DNA of 64,000 nt, from NCBI GenBank assembly GCA_936941155.1, contig CAKZJE010000031.1:62001-126000 (forward strand), written 5' to 3'. This stretch comes from an uncultured Methylomonas sp. (GTDB taxonomy: Bacteria > Pseudomonadota > Gammaproteobacteria > Methylococcales > Methylomonadaceae). Positions within the stretch are counted from its first letter, which is position 1, and each line of letters opens with the position of its first letter. A program made the translations under genes and the position numbers. Under the pieces are notes generated by a model. That model ran no database searches. It was not told where the DNA came from and saw only the letters and a program-made list of their open reading frames with translations. Positions 24,937-34,386 of the stretch are shown here, piece after piece.

Positions 24937-26937
24937 ATGATGCCTAACAACAATGAAGACGCAATACAAAAGCTTCAACAGCGCGTGAAAAAACTCGCCG
25001 CAGAAAAATCATATCTGCAACTGATTCTGCAATTAATCTCTAAAATCAACACAGTTTCAGGGTTAGAAAATACCATCGACAATTTATTGCACGCCGTGAT
25101 GGACGTGATTGGCGGCGCAAATTTGATTTTGTATTATCAAATTGACGAAGATATTTTTTATACCGATGTGTATGGCAAAAAACAAAAACTAGAAACCATT
25201 GCAGATTCGCAAGTTTCTGGCGTGTATCAAACAGGACAACCTGTTGAATATGAACATGATTTTGAAGATACGCAACTGCGCAGCGCGGAATTTACCAATG
25301 CCTACACTTGGGTTTATCCGCTGAAAGTCGGCAATGACTTAATTGGCGTGTTTAAAATGGAAAGTCTGCATATTGGAATGCACGAGCTGCAAGAATATTT
25401 GCCCATTTTTTTTAATTACACTGCCCTGATTTTAAAAAATGAAATTTTAGGTTTTTCGCGTTTGCAGCAGATTAATCAGCAATTGGAACAAGAAATTATT
25501 CGCCGCAAACAGATTGAAAAAGATTTGCGTCATGCCAAAAATCGCGCTGAGGAAGCCAGCCAAGCAAAAAGCATTTTTTTAGCCAATATGAGCCATGAAC
25601 TGCGCACGCCAATGAATGCGGTTTTGGGTTTTTCCAAAATTATGCAGTCCGATCCTGACATTACTGACGCGCAACGACAAAATCTGAATATTATTAATCG
25701 CAGCGGCTCGCATTTGCTGAATTTAATCAACGATATTCTGGATATGGCAAAAATTGAAGCCGGACGCGTTGTGATTGAGCCTGAGCCGTTTGATTTGGGC
25801 GAGGCAATTCGGGATATTGTCGATATGATGCGCGAGCGGGCGGAAAATAAACATCTGCAATTGCTGCATGTTGAGCAATCTGATTTTCCGCGTTTTGTGG
25901 AAGCCGATCCGTATAAATTCCGGCAAATTTTGATTAATTTAATTGGTAATGCGATTAAATATACCGACACAGGCACGGTGACTTTGTGGCTAAATGTTAA
26001 AAAGCATGATGAAGCCGACAAAATGTGGTTGATTTGTGAGGTGGAAGATACAGGTGTAGGAATTAGCCCGGAAGATCAGGAAAAGATTTTTGAGCCATTT
26101 GTGCAAGTTGGAAAAAATAGTGCGCAAAAGGGCACGGGCTTAGGTTTGCCGATTACTAAAAAATATCTCAGTTTAATGGGCGGCACTCTTTCTGTGCGTA
26201 GCAAAACTAACCAAGGTTCTTTTTTTCGGATTGAGTTGCCAGTGCGAAAAATCACCGCCACTGAAATTATGGCGATTAAACCACATCAAAATCAGGTGCT
26301 GGGTTTAGCTCCAAATCAAACCCTGCCGCGCTTGTTGATTGTGGATGATAATTTGGAAAATCGTTTGTTGCTGAAAAAAATTTTGCACCCGTTGGGATTT
26401 CAATTACGCGAGGCGTGTAATGGATTGGAGGCGGTGGAAATCTTTCAACAATGGCATCCGCATTTAATTTGGATGGATATTCGGATGCCGGTGATGGATG
26501 GCACAGAAGCAACGCGGCGCATTAAGGCAATGCCGCTGGGTAAAAATACCGTCATCGTGGCGTTGACTGCTAGCGTGTTTGCTGAGCAGCGCGAGAATTT
26601 GTTTCGTGCTGGCGTGGATGCGTTTATTAGCAAACCTTATCGCGTGGATGATATTTTTGCTTGTTTGCATGAATATCTGAAGGTTGAGTTTATTTATCAG
26701 CAACCTGAATCTCAGGCGTTGTCTACTCCCAAGCCTTTAAGTGTGGAAGAGTTCAAAACCTTGCCTGTTGATTTGCAAACACAACTACAGAGTGCTGCTG
26801 CCATGCTGGATATAGAACAAACGGAACAGGTGATTGCACAAATACCGGCGCAAAATGACGCTATCGCAGCTGGATTAGAGCAGTATTTGCAACAAATGGA
26901 TTTTCAAGCAATTTTGAATTTGTGTAAAAGTGCGTAA
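24937..26937 (+). CDS. Hybrid sensor histidine kinase (GAF-HisKA-HATPase-REC) of the corrinoid module
   Basis: 666 residues, no membrane helix, so cytosolic. Residues ~1-165 are GAF-like, then a coiled coil (QQLEQEIIRRKQIEKDL), HisKA with phospho-His in ANMSHELRTPMNA (about 218), HATPase with NLIGNAIKYT, EDTGVGISPEDQ and GTGLGLP boxes, a receiver with LIVDDN, MDIRMPVMDG and ISKPYR, and an ~85-residue helical tail. It starts 12 bases after the methyltransferase frame ends, so it is in the corrinoid operon. The sensed signal is unknown; the neighbours suggest a methylated compound or the corrinoid protein's own state (inference). No separate output regulator is next to it. Confidence 0.92.
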   Translation: MMPNNNEDAIQKLQQRVKKLAAEKSYLQLILQLISKINTVSGLENTIDNLLHAVMDVIGGANLILYYQIDEDIFYTDVYGKKQKLETIADSQVSGVYQTGQPVEYEHDFEDTQLRSAEFTNAYTWVYPLKVGNDLIGVFKMESLHIGMHELQEYLPIFFNYTALILKNEILGFSRLQQINQQLEQEIIRRKQIEKDLRHAKNRAEEASQAKSIFLANMSHELRTPMNAVLGFSKIMQSDPDITDAQRQNLNIINRSGSHLLNLINDILDMAKIEAGRVVIEPEPFDLGEAIRDIVDMMRERAENKHLQLLHVEQSDFPRFVEADPYKFRQILINLIGNAIKYTDTGTVTLWLNVKKHDEADKMWLICEVEDTGVGISPEDQEKIFEPFVQVGKNSAQKGTGLGLPITKKYLSLMGGTLSVRSKTNQGSFFRIELPVRKITATEIMAIKPHQNQVLGLAPNQTLPRLLIVDDNLENRLLLKKILHPLGFQLREACNGLEAVEIFQQWHPHLIWMDIRMPVMDGTEATRRIKAMPLGKNTVIVALTASVFAEQRENLFRAGVDAFISKPYRVDDIFACLHEYLKVEFIYQQPESQALSTPKPLSVEEFKTLPVDLQTQLQSAAAMLDIEQTEQVIAQIPAQNDAIAAGLEQYLQQMDFQAILNLCKSA

Positions 26938-26962
26938 TCATCGCTTTTGGGTGAGTTAAACG

Positions 26963-26997
26963 TTTCTGCATTCAAGCATTGCGCCTGAATGCAGAAA
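26963..26997. terminator. Bidirectional terminator between the kinase and pyk
   Basis: Perfect 12-base arms TTTCTGCATTCA / TGAATGCAGAAA around an 11-base loop, in the 75-base gap between convergent genes. It would serve both strands. Confidence 0.75.
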
Positions 26998-27012
26998 GTT
27001 TATAGCAGGAGA

Positions 27013-28488
27013 TTAAGGAGTTAATCCTTCACCGATTGTGACAACTTTTAAAGCACTGGTGCCGCCTTGTTGTCCTGTCAAATCGCCTTTTGTGATGATG
27101 ATTTTGTCACCATTTTTAGACTGTCCTTTTGTTCTTAACAAATCCACAATTTCACGATTGACTGTTGCGTGATCTTGCGATTCGTTAGAGAAATACATCG
27201 GGAATACACCACGATACAGCGTCACTTTTCCCAAAGTATGCAGTTGGCTACTGAACGCATAAATTGGAATCCCTGAACTAATCCGTGACATCCATAAAGG
27301 TGTTGAACCAGATTCAGTCATAGCAACAATCGCTTTCACGTCATCTGTATGGTTTGCCATGTACATTGCAGACATTGCAATCGCTTCATCAACCCGTTGG
27401 AATGTGCATTCTACGCGGTGTTTTGAAGTACGAATGCTAGGTTGTTGCTCAGTTTCTTTGCAAACTCTGTCCATTGCTTCCACCGCCAAAACGGGGTGTT
27501 TGCCACTGGCAGTTTCTGCTGACAACATAATCGCATCAGTACCATCTAATACGGCGTTAGCTACGTCAAACACTTCGGCACGAGTAGGAATCGGATTTTC
27601 AATCATAGATTCCATCATTTGCGTTGCTGTAATCACGGCACGGTCTAAAGCGCGTGAACGTTGAATCAAACGTTTTTGCACGGCTGGCAAATTCGCATCA
27701 CCAATTTCCACACCTAAATCACCACGCGCAACCATCACTACGTCTGATGCAAGAATGATTTCATCCATCGTGGGTTGCACCACAGCTTCTGCACGTTCCA
27801 CTTTAGAAACGATGCTGGCATAACAACCTTCTGCTGCTAACAAACGACGTGCTTCGTGCAAATCTTCTGCGCAACGTGGAAAAGATACCGCCACAAAATC
27901 AACATCAATTTTTGCGGCTGTTTTAATATCTTCTTTGTCTTTGTCAGTCAACGCTGCTGCTGATAAACCACCGCCTAACAAGTTAATACCTTTTTTGTTA
28001 GACAGATAGCCACCTACAACCACAGTACAGTTAATGCGTAAGTTTTCTTCGACATTGACCACGTCTAACACAACGCGACCGTCATCTAATAACAAACGAC
28101 TACCCGCTTTCACTTCTTTGGGTAAAGGCTCATAGCTAATAGCAACTTGCGTTTCATCGCCTGCGGTGTAGTCTAAGTTAATATCGAGTGCGAAATCTTG
28201 ACCGTTATGTAACCAAACTTTTTCCGCGCCATTTTCTTTGGCATTGGGTTTAAAACGCTCAATACGAATTTTTGGCCCTTGCAAATCTGCCAAAATGCCG
28301 ACCCGACGACCGGTTTTTTTGCTCATTTCTCGCACAGCATTAGCACGATTGATATGATCTTCGGCAGTGCCGTGAGAAAAGTTTAAGCGCACCGCATCAA
28401 CGCCGGCTGCAAACAAACCTTCCAAAACGCCCGGTTTGTCCGTAGCAGGCCCTAAGGTCGCTAAAATTTTAGTTCTTCTTAATGCCAT
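27013..28488 (-). CDS. pyk: Pyruvate kinase
   Basis: 491 residues. Makes pyruvate and ATP from phosphoenolpyruvate and ADP. N-terminal [14 protein letters not shown], the RLNFSHG substrate loop, [13 protein letters not shown] and [11 protein letters not shown] motifs are all present. Length and sequence style fit the PykA/PykII type. It begins 12 bases downstream of gap, so gap and pyk form a glycolytic operon on the minus strand. Confidence 0.96.
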   Translation of the reverse strand: MALRRTKILATLGPATDKPGVLEGLFAAGVDAVRLNFSHGTAEDHINRANAVREMSKKTGRRVGILADLQGPKIRIERFKPNAKENGAEKVWLHNGQDFALDINLDYTAGDETQVAISYEPLPKEVKAGSRLLLDDGRVVLDVVNVEENLRINCTVVVGGYLSNKKGINLLGGGLSAAALTDKDKEDIKTAAKIDVDFVAVSFPRCAEDLHEARRLLAAEGCYASIVSKVERAEAVVQPTMDEIILASDVVMVARGDLGVEIGDANLPAVQKRLIQRSRALDRAVITATQMMESMIENPIPTRAEVFDVANAVLDGTDAIMLSAETASGKHPVLAVEAMDRVCKETEQQPSIRTSKHRVECTFQRVDEAIAMSAMYMANHTDDVKAIVAMTESGSTPLWMSRISSGIPIYAFSSQLHTLGKVTLYRGVFPMYFSNESQDHATVNREIVDLLRTKGQSKNGDKIIITKGDLTGQQGGTSALKVVTIGEGLTP

Positions 28489-28500
28489 TGAAGTATCCAG

Positions 28501-29514
28501 TTATTTTGCATTCATAAAAGCAACCGTTGTATCTAACATACGGTTTGAGAAGCCCCATTCGTTGTCATACCAAGACAATACTTTTACGAAATTGCCGCCA
28601 GTCACTTTGGTTAAGCCAGCTTCGTAAATAGATGAATGTGGGTTGTGGTTAAAGTCCATAGACACTAATGGCTCATCATTGATTGCCAAAATGCCTTTTA
28701 ATGAACCTGCTGCTGCTTCTCTTAAAATGCCATCAATTTCTTCTTTAGTAGTATTGCGTGATGCTTGGAAGCATAAGTCAACCACAGAAACGTTGATAGT
28801 TGGTACGCGCATTGCGAAACCGTCTAATTTGCCTTTCATTTCTGGCAATACCAAACCAACCGCTGCTGCTGCACCTGTTTTTGTTGGAATCATAGATTGC
28901 GTTGCAGAACGCGCACGGTGTAAATCACTGTGATAAACGTCTGTTAAAACTTGGTCATTTGTGTATGAGTGAATAGTTGTCATTAAACCATGCTCAACAC
29001 CGATAGAATCCATTAAAGGTTTAACTAATGGAGCTAAACAGTTTGTGGTGCAAGATGCGTTAGAAATAACAGTATCAGATGCTTTCAATGTGTCATGGTT
29101 TACGCCAAACACGATTGTTGCGTCCACATCATTGCCGCCTGGTGCAGAAATAATTACTTTTTTCGCGCCAGCTGCAATATGTGCTGAAGCTTTTGCTTTA
29201 CTAGTGAAAAAACCAGTACATTCATGCACAACGTCAACGCCTAATTCTGCCCAAGGCAATTTTGCAGGGTCTCTTTCTGCCAAAACACGAATTCTGTCGC
29301 CATTAATCACAATGTAATCGCCATCAACGCTGACATCAAAACCGAATTTGCCATGCACTGTATCGTATTTTGTTAAATGTGCATTGGTTTTGGAATCGCC
29401 TAAATCGTTAATTGCAACGATTTGGATTTCATCAGTACGACCTGATTCGTACAATGCACGCATGATATTGCGACCGATACGACCATAACCGTTAATTGCA
29501 ACTTTAATTGCCAT
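28501..29514 (-). CDS. gap: Glyceraldehyde-3-phosphate dehydrogenase
   Basis: 337 residues. Oxidises glyceraldehyde-3-phosphate with NAD in glycolysis. [13 protein letters not shown] at the N-terminus binds [15 protein letters not shown] holds the catalytic Cys (about residue 156), and [12 protein letters not shown] ends the catalytic domain. A GGAGA ribosome site sits ahead of the ATG. First gene of the gap-pyk operon; the ~200 bases upstream hold its promoter and, further off, a family B palindrome. Confidence 0.97.
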   Translation of the reverse strand: MAIKVAINGYGRIGRNIMRALYESGRTDEIQIVAINDLGDSKTNAHLTKYDTVHGKFGFDVSVDGDYIVINGDRIRVLAERDPAKLPWAELGVDVVHECTGFFTSKAKASAHIAAGAKKVIISAPGGNDVDATIVFGVNHDTLKASDTVISNASCTTNCLAPLVKPLMDSIGVEHGLMTTIHSYTNDQVLTDVYHSDLHRARSATQSMIPTKTGAAAAVGLVLPEMKGKLDGFAMRVPTINVSVVDLCFQASRNTTKEEIDGILREAAAGSLKGILAINDEPLVSMDFNHNPHSSIYEAGLTKVTGGNFVKVLSWYDNEWGFSNRMLDTTVAFMNAK

Positions 29515-29644
29515 AGAATTTCTCCGAAAATAAAATAAGGATGTGATGAATCTTGTGAGGATAAGTATGATAAAAGACTTATAGAACCGCTAACTATATC
29601 AAAAATAGCAATATTACGCTATTTCAGCTTGATTGTGTGGCATT

Positions 29645-29677
29645 ACGACTGGCAGACCTTAAAGGACTGCTAGTCGT
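29645..29677. repeat. Palindromic repeat, family B
   Basis: Starts ACGACTGGCAG and ends CTAGTCGT around CCTTAAAGG; slightly degenerate. It lies between gap (start side) and the dacB end, where it could terminate dacB transcription. Confidence 0.85.
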
Positions 29678-29715
29678 GACATCTAATTTACACTACATTT
29701 TGAAGAGATAATGGC

Positions 29716-31341
29716 TTATTCAAAATAAACCCATTTAGGACTCAGTTCAGAATGCTCTGACGATTGTGAAGGCTGTGTTTTTTCTTCTGTTTCTGGCTTA
29801 ATGACTGGATCAGAATTAGAGTCAGCTTTCCCTGCTTGTTGTCTTGCAATCCAATCAATCAGTTTGTCGTGAATAGGACGCGCTTTGTATTTAACCGCAG
29901 GGTCATTATGCAAAATAGCAACAACATACGTTTCGCCATCATCAGCAACCACATAACCTGCTAAAGCTTTGGCATTGTTCAGCGTGCCGGTTTTAAGATG
30001 CGCATGACCCGCAACATGAGAGCCTTTCATACGTTTTTTCAACGTGCCATCCACGCCCATAATCGGCAAGGAATTAATAAACGCATCGTGTTGTGGATGT
30101 TGATAAGCATCAAATAATAAGTCTGCAATATGCCGCGCACTGATTTGTCCGTTACGACTTAAACCCGAACCGTTTTCCATCACCAATTCAGGAAAATCCA
30201 AGCCGCGCGTTTTAAACCATTGCTGAATTCCTTGATACGCTTTTTCGGAAGTATCCGCATTGCCCGGCTGTTTCGCGCCAATACTTAAAAACAATTGCTG
30301 CGCCATCACGTTATTACTTTTTTTGTTAATCATCGGCAAAATATCGCTAACTGGCTCGGATTCAATTTTTGCTAACAATTTTGCATTCGCAGGCGTTGGA
30401 GCAACCACAAAATCTTGCCCTGCAATCACGCCCGCCATGTCATCTGTCCAAATCTTAAATGCCGTGCTATAGACCATATTGGCAGCATCCGTGAGTACAA
30501 ACGAATATTTGCGCTCACCACAATTATTGGAAATCACGCCTTCAAAACGCATAATCACTTGATCGTTTCGATGTGAAATCCCCGTTTTTGGATAAGCAAA
30601 ACGTCCAGCGCAGGCGGCATTTTTCCCTTGTAAATTATTGGCAATTTCTACATTTTTGGCAGGATTCGGTGAAAAAACCTCAGAGCCACGCACAATAAAA
30701 TCGCTCAAACCTTCGTTATAAATCAAAGCATCAGACTGCGCGTTATAAGCCGCATAGCGTTTGCCATCAAACTCGCCGGTATCATGCTTTTCAATTGAAA
30801 AATAAGTATTATCAATCACCAAATTACCGGTGATTTTTTTGATTCCCGTTGCGCGTAAATCGTCCAGCAAATGATGCAAATCGCCTTCTTTAAAATTCGG
30901 AGCACCATAACCTTTTAAATATAAATCGCCTTGCAAGGTATCGCCATTCACCGTGCCCGTGCTATACAACTCCACAGGCCAACGATAATCCGCGCCTAAT
31001 GTGCCTAAAGATGCGTAGGTTGTGACTAATTTCATCACCGAAGCGGGGTTGCGTGGCACATCTTCATTCACCGCCAAAAGCGGCGCAGGATCAGAAACCG
31101 ATTGCACAAACACACTTAAACCGTCTTCTCGCAACCGCGCGGCATTTAAAGCATCAATGATTTCATCAGGAAATTGCGTGAGTTTTGCAGGTAAACGTGG
31201 ACGTGGTTCTGAGCTTTTGACTTCTGCTTTTGGAGCTTGCTCTTTCGGAGCGGATGTGGGTTTTTCAACAATTGGAGGCTCGCTACAAGCCGTGAGCATT
31301 AAACTAATACAAGCGATAATCCAGCGTTTTTTTAAAGACAT
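29716..31341 (-). CDS. dacB: D-alanyl-D-alanine carboxypeptidase/endopeptidase (PBP4 type)
   Basis: 541 residues. The N-terminus is a lipoprotein signal with lipobox LTAC (Cys at about 19), so the protein is probably membrane-anchored and periplasmic. Penicillin-binding motifs are in order: SVMK (SxxK, in NPASVMKLVTTYASLG), SNN (in KKSNNVMAQQLF) and KTG (in HLKTGTLNNAKALAGYV). It trims or cleaves peptidoglycan crosslinks. A Pro/Glu-rich linker follows the signal and a Glu/Ser-rich tail of ~35 residues ends the protein. Monocistronic in appearance. Confidence 0.93.
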   Translation of the reverse strand: MSLKKRWIIACISLMLTACSEPPIVEKPTSAPKEQAPKAEVKSSEPRPRLPAKLTQFPDEIIDALNAARLREDGLSVFVQSVSDPAPLLAVNEDVPRNPASVMKLVTTYASLGTLGADYRWPVELYSTGTVNGDTLQGDLYLKGYGAPNFKEGDLHHLLDDLRATGIKKITGNLVIDNTYFSIEKHDTGEFDGKRYAAYNAQSDALIYNEGLSDFIVRGSEVFSPNPAKNVEIANNLQGKNAACAGRFAYPKTGISHRNDQVIMRFEGVISNNCGERKYSFVLTDAANMVYSTAFKIWTDDMAGVIAGQDFVVAPTPANAKLLAKIESEPVSDILPMINKKSNNVMAQQLFLSIGAKQPGNADTSEKAYQGIQQWFKTRGLDFPELVMENGSGLSRNGQISARHIADLLFDAYQHPQHDAFINSLPIMGVDGTLKKRMKGSHVAGHAHLKTGTLNNAKALAGYVVADDGETYVVAILHNDPAVKYKARPIHDKLIDWIARQQAGKADSNSDPVIKPETEEKTQPSQSSEHSELSPKWVYFE

Positions 31342-31662
31342 TTGAGCGTAAACCTAAAAAATAATGTGGTGCAGATAGTCTGCGATTATAGTAGTTATGT
31401 CGATTTCTTGGTAATGCGGAATTATATTTATCATGCAAATTCACCGCAGCAAAGATATTCTATACCTAATAATTGCGAATAAGCAGAATATCCCCTTGTG
31501 AAAAAAGATTTTTTTCTTATTTTGAGAAATTCTGGAGTTAAATAGCTTTAGCTATTTTAACCGCCAACAGCTAAAGCTGTTGCACTCCATCTTTAATTTT
31601 ATGCCGTAAATTTTATGTTCCGTGACTTAATTCTTATCCTTTAAAAACTACCGAGGTTAGAA
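31342..31662. other. Divergent gap with a double-hairpin repeat (family F)
   Basis: 321 bases between dacB and the SPFH gene. 31533-31589 is flanked by TGGAGT / ACTCCA and encloses AAATAGCTTTAGCTATTT and AACAGCTAAAGCTGTT hairpins. The rest is AT-rich and should hold the divergent promoters; I see no ORF or RNA gene. Confidence 0.65.
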
Positions 31663-32688
31663 ATGTTTGGCTTTAAATTCATCAAATTTCAACCCACCGA
31701 TTACGTTTTGCAATATAAAAACGGCAAATTAGTTCGTTCAGGCGCGGGTTTATCCTTTATTTATTTCACCATAACCAGTTCCCTAGTGCGCATTCCAGCA
31801 GGCAGTGTTGATGTGCCGTTTATTTTTGCCGAAGTCACCGCTGATTTTCAAGAAATCACTATTCAAGGACAAATGACTTATCGCGTGAGCGACCCCAATA
31901 AATTATCGCAATTAATGAATTTCACCTTAGCGGCAAATGGCAAATCTTATAGCAGTGATGATCCTGAAAAATTATCGCAACGCTTAATTAATAATGCGCA
32001 AGTTTTAACCCGTTCCTTATTAAAAACCATGCCCTTGCGCGAAGTTTTAACCAGTTCTGATGCCCTAGTCAATGCGCTCAATCAGCAATTGCAACAAATT
32101 AAAGCAATTAATTCGTTAGGCGTGGAAATCTTAGATGTTTCCATCACCGCAATCAAACCCACGCCAGAAATGACCCGCGCGTTAGAAGCCGAAGCGCGTG
32201 AGCAGATTTTATTATTAGCCGATGAAGCCGTTTATTCGCGCCGAAATGCCGCCGTTGAGCAAGAGCGGATTATTAAAGAAAACGAATTAAATACCGATAT
32301 TGCAGTGGAACAAAAGAAACGGCAAATTCGAGAAACACAAATGGAAGCGGAAAAAGCCATTCAACAAAAAGAACGCGAATTAAAAGAAGCGCAAATGGCA
32401 ACCGAAATCGCTTTAGAACAACAAAATGAACAATTGGTGTTATTAGCCAGTAAAAACAGTCGCTTACAAGCAGATGATAAAGCCTATAGCGCGGCGGCAA
32501 TGATGAAAGCTTTTGCAGAAAGCGATCCTAAAATCATTCAAGCGTTGGCAAACAGCGGCATGAATGCCAATCAATTAATTGCCTCCGCATTTAGAGAATT
32601 AGCCGAAGGCGCGGAAAAAATTGGGCAACTCAATATTTCTCCCGATTTATTAAGCGAATTAATGGTGAAAGAGTCGCCTAAAAAATGA
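31663..32688 (+). CDS. SPFH/Band 7-domain protein
   Basis: 341 residues. The SPFH fold spans about residues 25-185 (VPFIFAEVTADFQEITIQGQMTYRV ... LGVEILDVSITAIKPTPEMTRALEAEAREQ), followed by a long Glu/Gln/Lys coiled coil (about 185-265) and a helical end. No clear N-terminal membrane helix, unlike stomatins. SPFH proteins form membrane-associated rings or cages. GAGG precedes the ATG. It overlaps the next gene by 4 bases (ATGA), so the two are coupled. Confidence 0.85.
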   Translation: MFGFKFIKFQPTDYVLQYKNGKLVRSGAGLSFIYFTITSSLVRIPAGSVDVPFIFAEVTADFQEITIQGQMTYRVSDPNKLSQLMNFTLAANGKSYSSDDPEKLSQRLINNAQVLTRSLLKTMPLREVLTSSDALVNALNQQLQQIKAINSLGVEILDVSITAIKPTPEMTRALEAEAREQILLLADEAVYSRRNAAVEQERIIKENELNTDIAVEQKKRQIRETQMEAEKAIQQKERELKEAQMATEIALEQQNEQLVLLASKNSRLQADDKAYSAAAMMKAFAESDPKIIQALANSGMNANQLIASAFRELAEGAEKIGQLNISPDLLSELMVKESPKK

Positions 32689-33623
32689 GCGGTTTAACTG
32701 AAAACAAGATTATTTTGATTGTGCGCAAAACGCGCTTGGATGAATTAATCAATCGGTTTAATACGCAAGCACAAGCGCGGTTTTATCTGGAACATTTAGG
32801 CGCGGATTTTTCGAGCTATCAAATAGAAGATGCAACCTATAAACAAGCCGTGCAATTAACCCAAAAGATTTTGAGTGTTTTTGGACGTGTGCAAACCCTT
32901 GATAGACAATTTTTGCCCAATTTTGTGTTTGGAAAAAATGATTTAGTTGTCGTGATTGGACAAGATGGCTTGGTCGCGAATGTTTTGAAATACTTGGAAA
33001 ATCAACCGGTTGTTGGTGTCAACCCTGACCCTGAACACTTGGAAGGTGTGTTATTGCCGTTTTTAGTGCCTGATTTGTACGCGCTGCTGCCGAAAATTTT
33101 CAATCAAAACTATGCCGTGCATAAAATCAGCATTGCCAAAGCGCAATTAAGCAACGGACATACGTTGTATGCCGTGAATGATTTTTTTATTGGCGCAAAA
33201 ACCCATGTTTCAGCGCGATACCGAATCCAAATGAATCGGCGTGAAGAAACACAATCTTCCAGTGGCGTGATTGTGTCAACGGGATTGGGTTCAACAGGCT
33301 GGTTAAAAAGCGTGTTGGCTGGCGCACAAGGGATTAGTTCTGCTTTGTTGCAAAAAGCTGTGCATATTCCTGAACAAATGATGGCGTGGGATGCGGATTA
33401 TTTATATTTTTCAGTGCGTGAACCTTGGCCAAGCAAAAATTCAGCGGCGGAGCTGACGTTTGGCAAAATCACTCGTGGTCAGCCGTTGCACATTCATTCG
33501 CAAATGCCTGAAAACGGCGTGATTTTTAGTGATGGTATTGAGCAGGATTTTGTGGAATTTCAAGCCGGAACAATGGCGACGATTGGCTTGGCGGATAAAC
33601 AAGGGCATTTGGTTGTTAAATAA
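32685..33623 (+). CDS. NAD-kinase-like protein coupled to the SPFH gene
   Basis: 312 residues. The NAD/diacylglycerol kinase fold is recognisable: VIGQDGLVANVL at about 88-99 where NAD kinases have GGDGT, VVGVNPDPEHLEGVLLP, and STGLGSTGWLKSVL in place of the TPTGSTAY substrate loop. The Asp of the first motif is kept, but its second Gly is Gln, so the substrate may not be NAD. This family is sometimes annotated as a sugar kinase. Coupling to an SPFH protein is the main clue to its role. Cytosolic. Confidence 0.75.
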   Translation: MSGLTENKIILIVRKTRLDELINRFNTQAQARFYLEHLGADFSSYQIEDATYKQAVQLTQKILSVFGRVQTLDRQFLPNFVFGKNDLVVVIGQDGLVANVLKYLENQPVVGVNPDPEHLEGVLLPFLVPDLYALLPKIFNQNYAVHKISIAKAQLSNGHTLYAVNDFFIGAKTHVSARYRIQMNRREETQSSSGVIVSTGLGSTGWLKSVLAGAQGISSALLQKAVHIPEQMMAWDADYLYFSVREPWPSKNSAAELTFGKITRGQPLHIHSQMPENGVIFSDGIEQDFVEFQAGTMATIGLADKQGHLVVK

Positions 33624-33632
33624 GTCGAGAAA

Positions 33633-33665
33633 AAACCTTCCAGGTCTTAAAGACCTGGAAGGTTT
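33633..33665. repeat. Palindromic repeat, family C
   Basis: 33-base inverted repeat, nine bases after the NAD-kinase-like stop; arms AAACCTTCCAGGTCTT / AAGACCTGGAAGGTTT. Likely also a terminator. Confidence 0.9.
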
Positions 33666-33682
33666 GAGCGATGAAATTTTTC

Positions 33683-33700
33683 AAGACGATCAGTCGTCTT
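33683..33700. repeat. Palindromic repeat, family A
   Basis: AAGACGATCAGTCGTCTT followed by AAAAAATTTT, the same context as the copy at 56930. Confidence 0.9.
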
Positions 33701-33790
33701 AAAAAATTTTCACTTTTTTTCGCTGAGTCATTTTTTTAGGAATATGTACAAAACTATTTCTTCAAGTGTTTTTTTAAATCCCGGGATGTC

Positions 33791-33823
33791 ACGACTGGCA
33801 GTCCTTTGAGGACTGCCAGTCGT
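33791..33823. repeat. Palindromic repeat, family B
   Basis: 33-base inverted repeat with arms ACGACTGGCAGTCCT / AGGACTGCCAGTCGT. Confidence 0.9.
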
Positions 33824-33932
33824 TATGCTGCCGGAAGTTATTTTTAGCCATATCCTTAGTTACAACTAGGATTTTCTATCGACAGTGCGTAACATGATTT
33901 ACTAAAAAAATCTCTTAAAACAGGAATCATCA

Positions 33933-34376
33933 ATGGACGATCTTGATAAAAAAATCATCAATCATCTGCAAACAGGTTTCCCGATTTGCGAATCGCCTTA
34001 TCAACAAGTTGCCGAAGAATTAGGCATTAGCGAACATTGTTTATTAGAACACCTACAAAAATTATTGGCTAACGGCGTGTTGTCACGCTTCGCACCGCTT
34101 TATCATGCGGAAGAAATGGGCGGCGCATTAACGCTGGCGGCGGTGAAAGCTCCTGCGGAGAAATTTGAGGAAATTGCGCAAATCATTAACGCTTTTCCTG
34201 AGGTTGCCCACAATTATGCGCGTGAGCATGAATTGAATATGTGGTTTGTAATTGCAACGGAACAGCCTGAGCGTTTAAACAAAGTGCTTGTGGAAATTGC
34301 CGAACAAACAGGTTTGCAGGTTTATAACATGCCGAAAATGAAAGAGTTTTTTGTCGGTTTAAAATTGGAGGCGTGA
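33933..34376 (+). CDS. Siroheme decarboxylase subunit, NirD/NirG/AhbA-like
   Basis: 147 residues. An AsnC/Lrp-type winged helix-turn-helix (residues 1-60) leads into an RAM-like domain with the heme-pathway marks LSRFAPLYHAEEMGGALTLAAVK and EVAHNYAREHELNMWFVIA. In NirDLGH and AhbAB these proteins remove two carboxyl groups from siroheme, giving didecarboxysiroheme on the path to heme d1 or alternative heme. AGGAA precedes the ATG. The partner gene follows after 10 bases. It is not expected to be a DNA-binding regulator despite the fold. Confidence 0.88.
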   Translation: MDDLDKKIINHLQTGFPICESPYQQVAEELGISEHCLLEHLQKLLANGVLSRFAPLYHAEEMGGALTLAAVKAPAEKFEEIAQIINAFPEVAHNYAREHELNMWFVIATEQPERLNKVLVEIAEQTGLQVYNMPKMKEFFVGLKLEA

Positions 34377-34386
34377 GGGTTTTTTT

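Larger units (their letters stand above)
33624..33932. other. 309-base gap with three different palindromic repeats
   Basis: Family C at 33633-33665 (arms AAACCTTCCAGGTCTT), family A at 33683-33700, family B at 33791-33823 (ACGACTGGCAGTCCT arms). They follow one another as in a nested insertion site. The remainder carries the promoter of the AsnC-like pair; no ORF seen. Confidence 0.8.
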
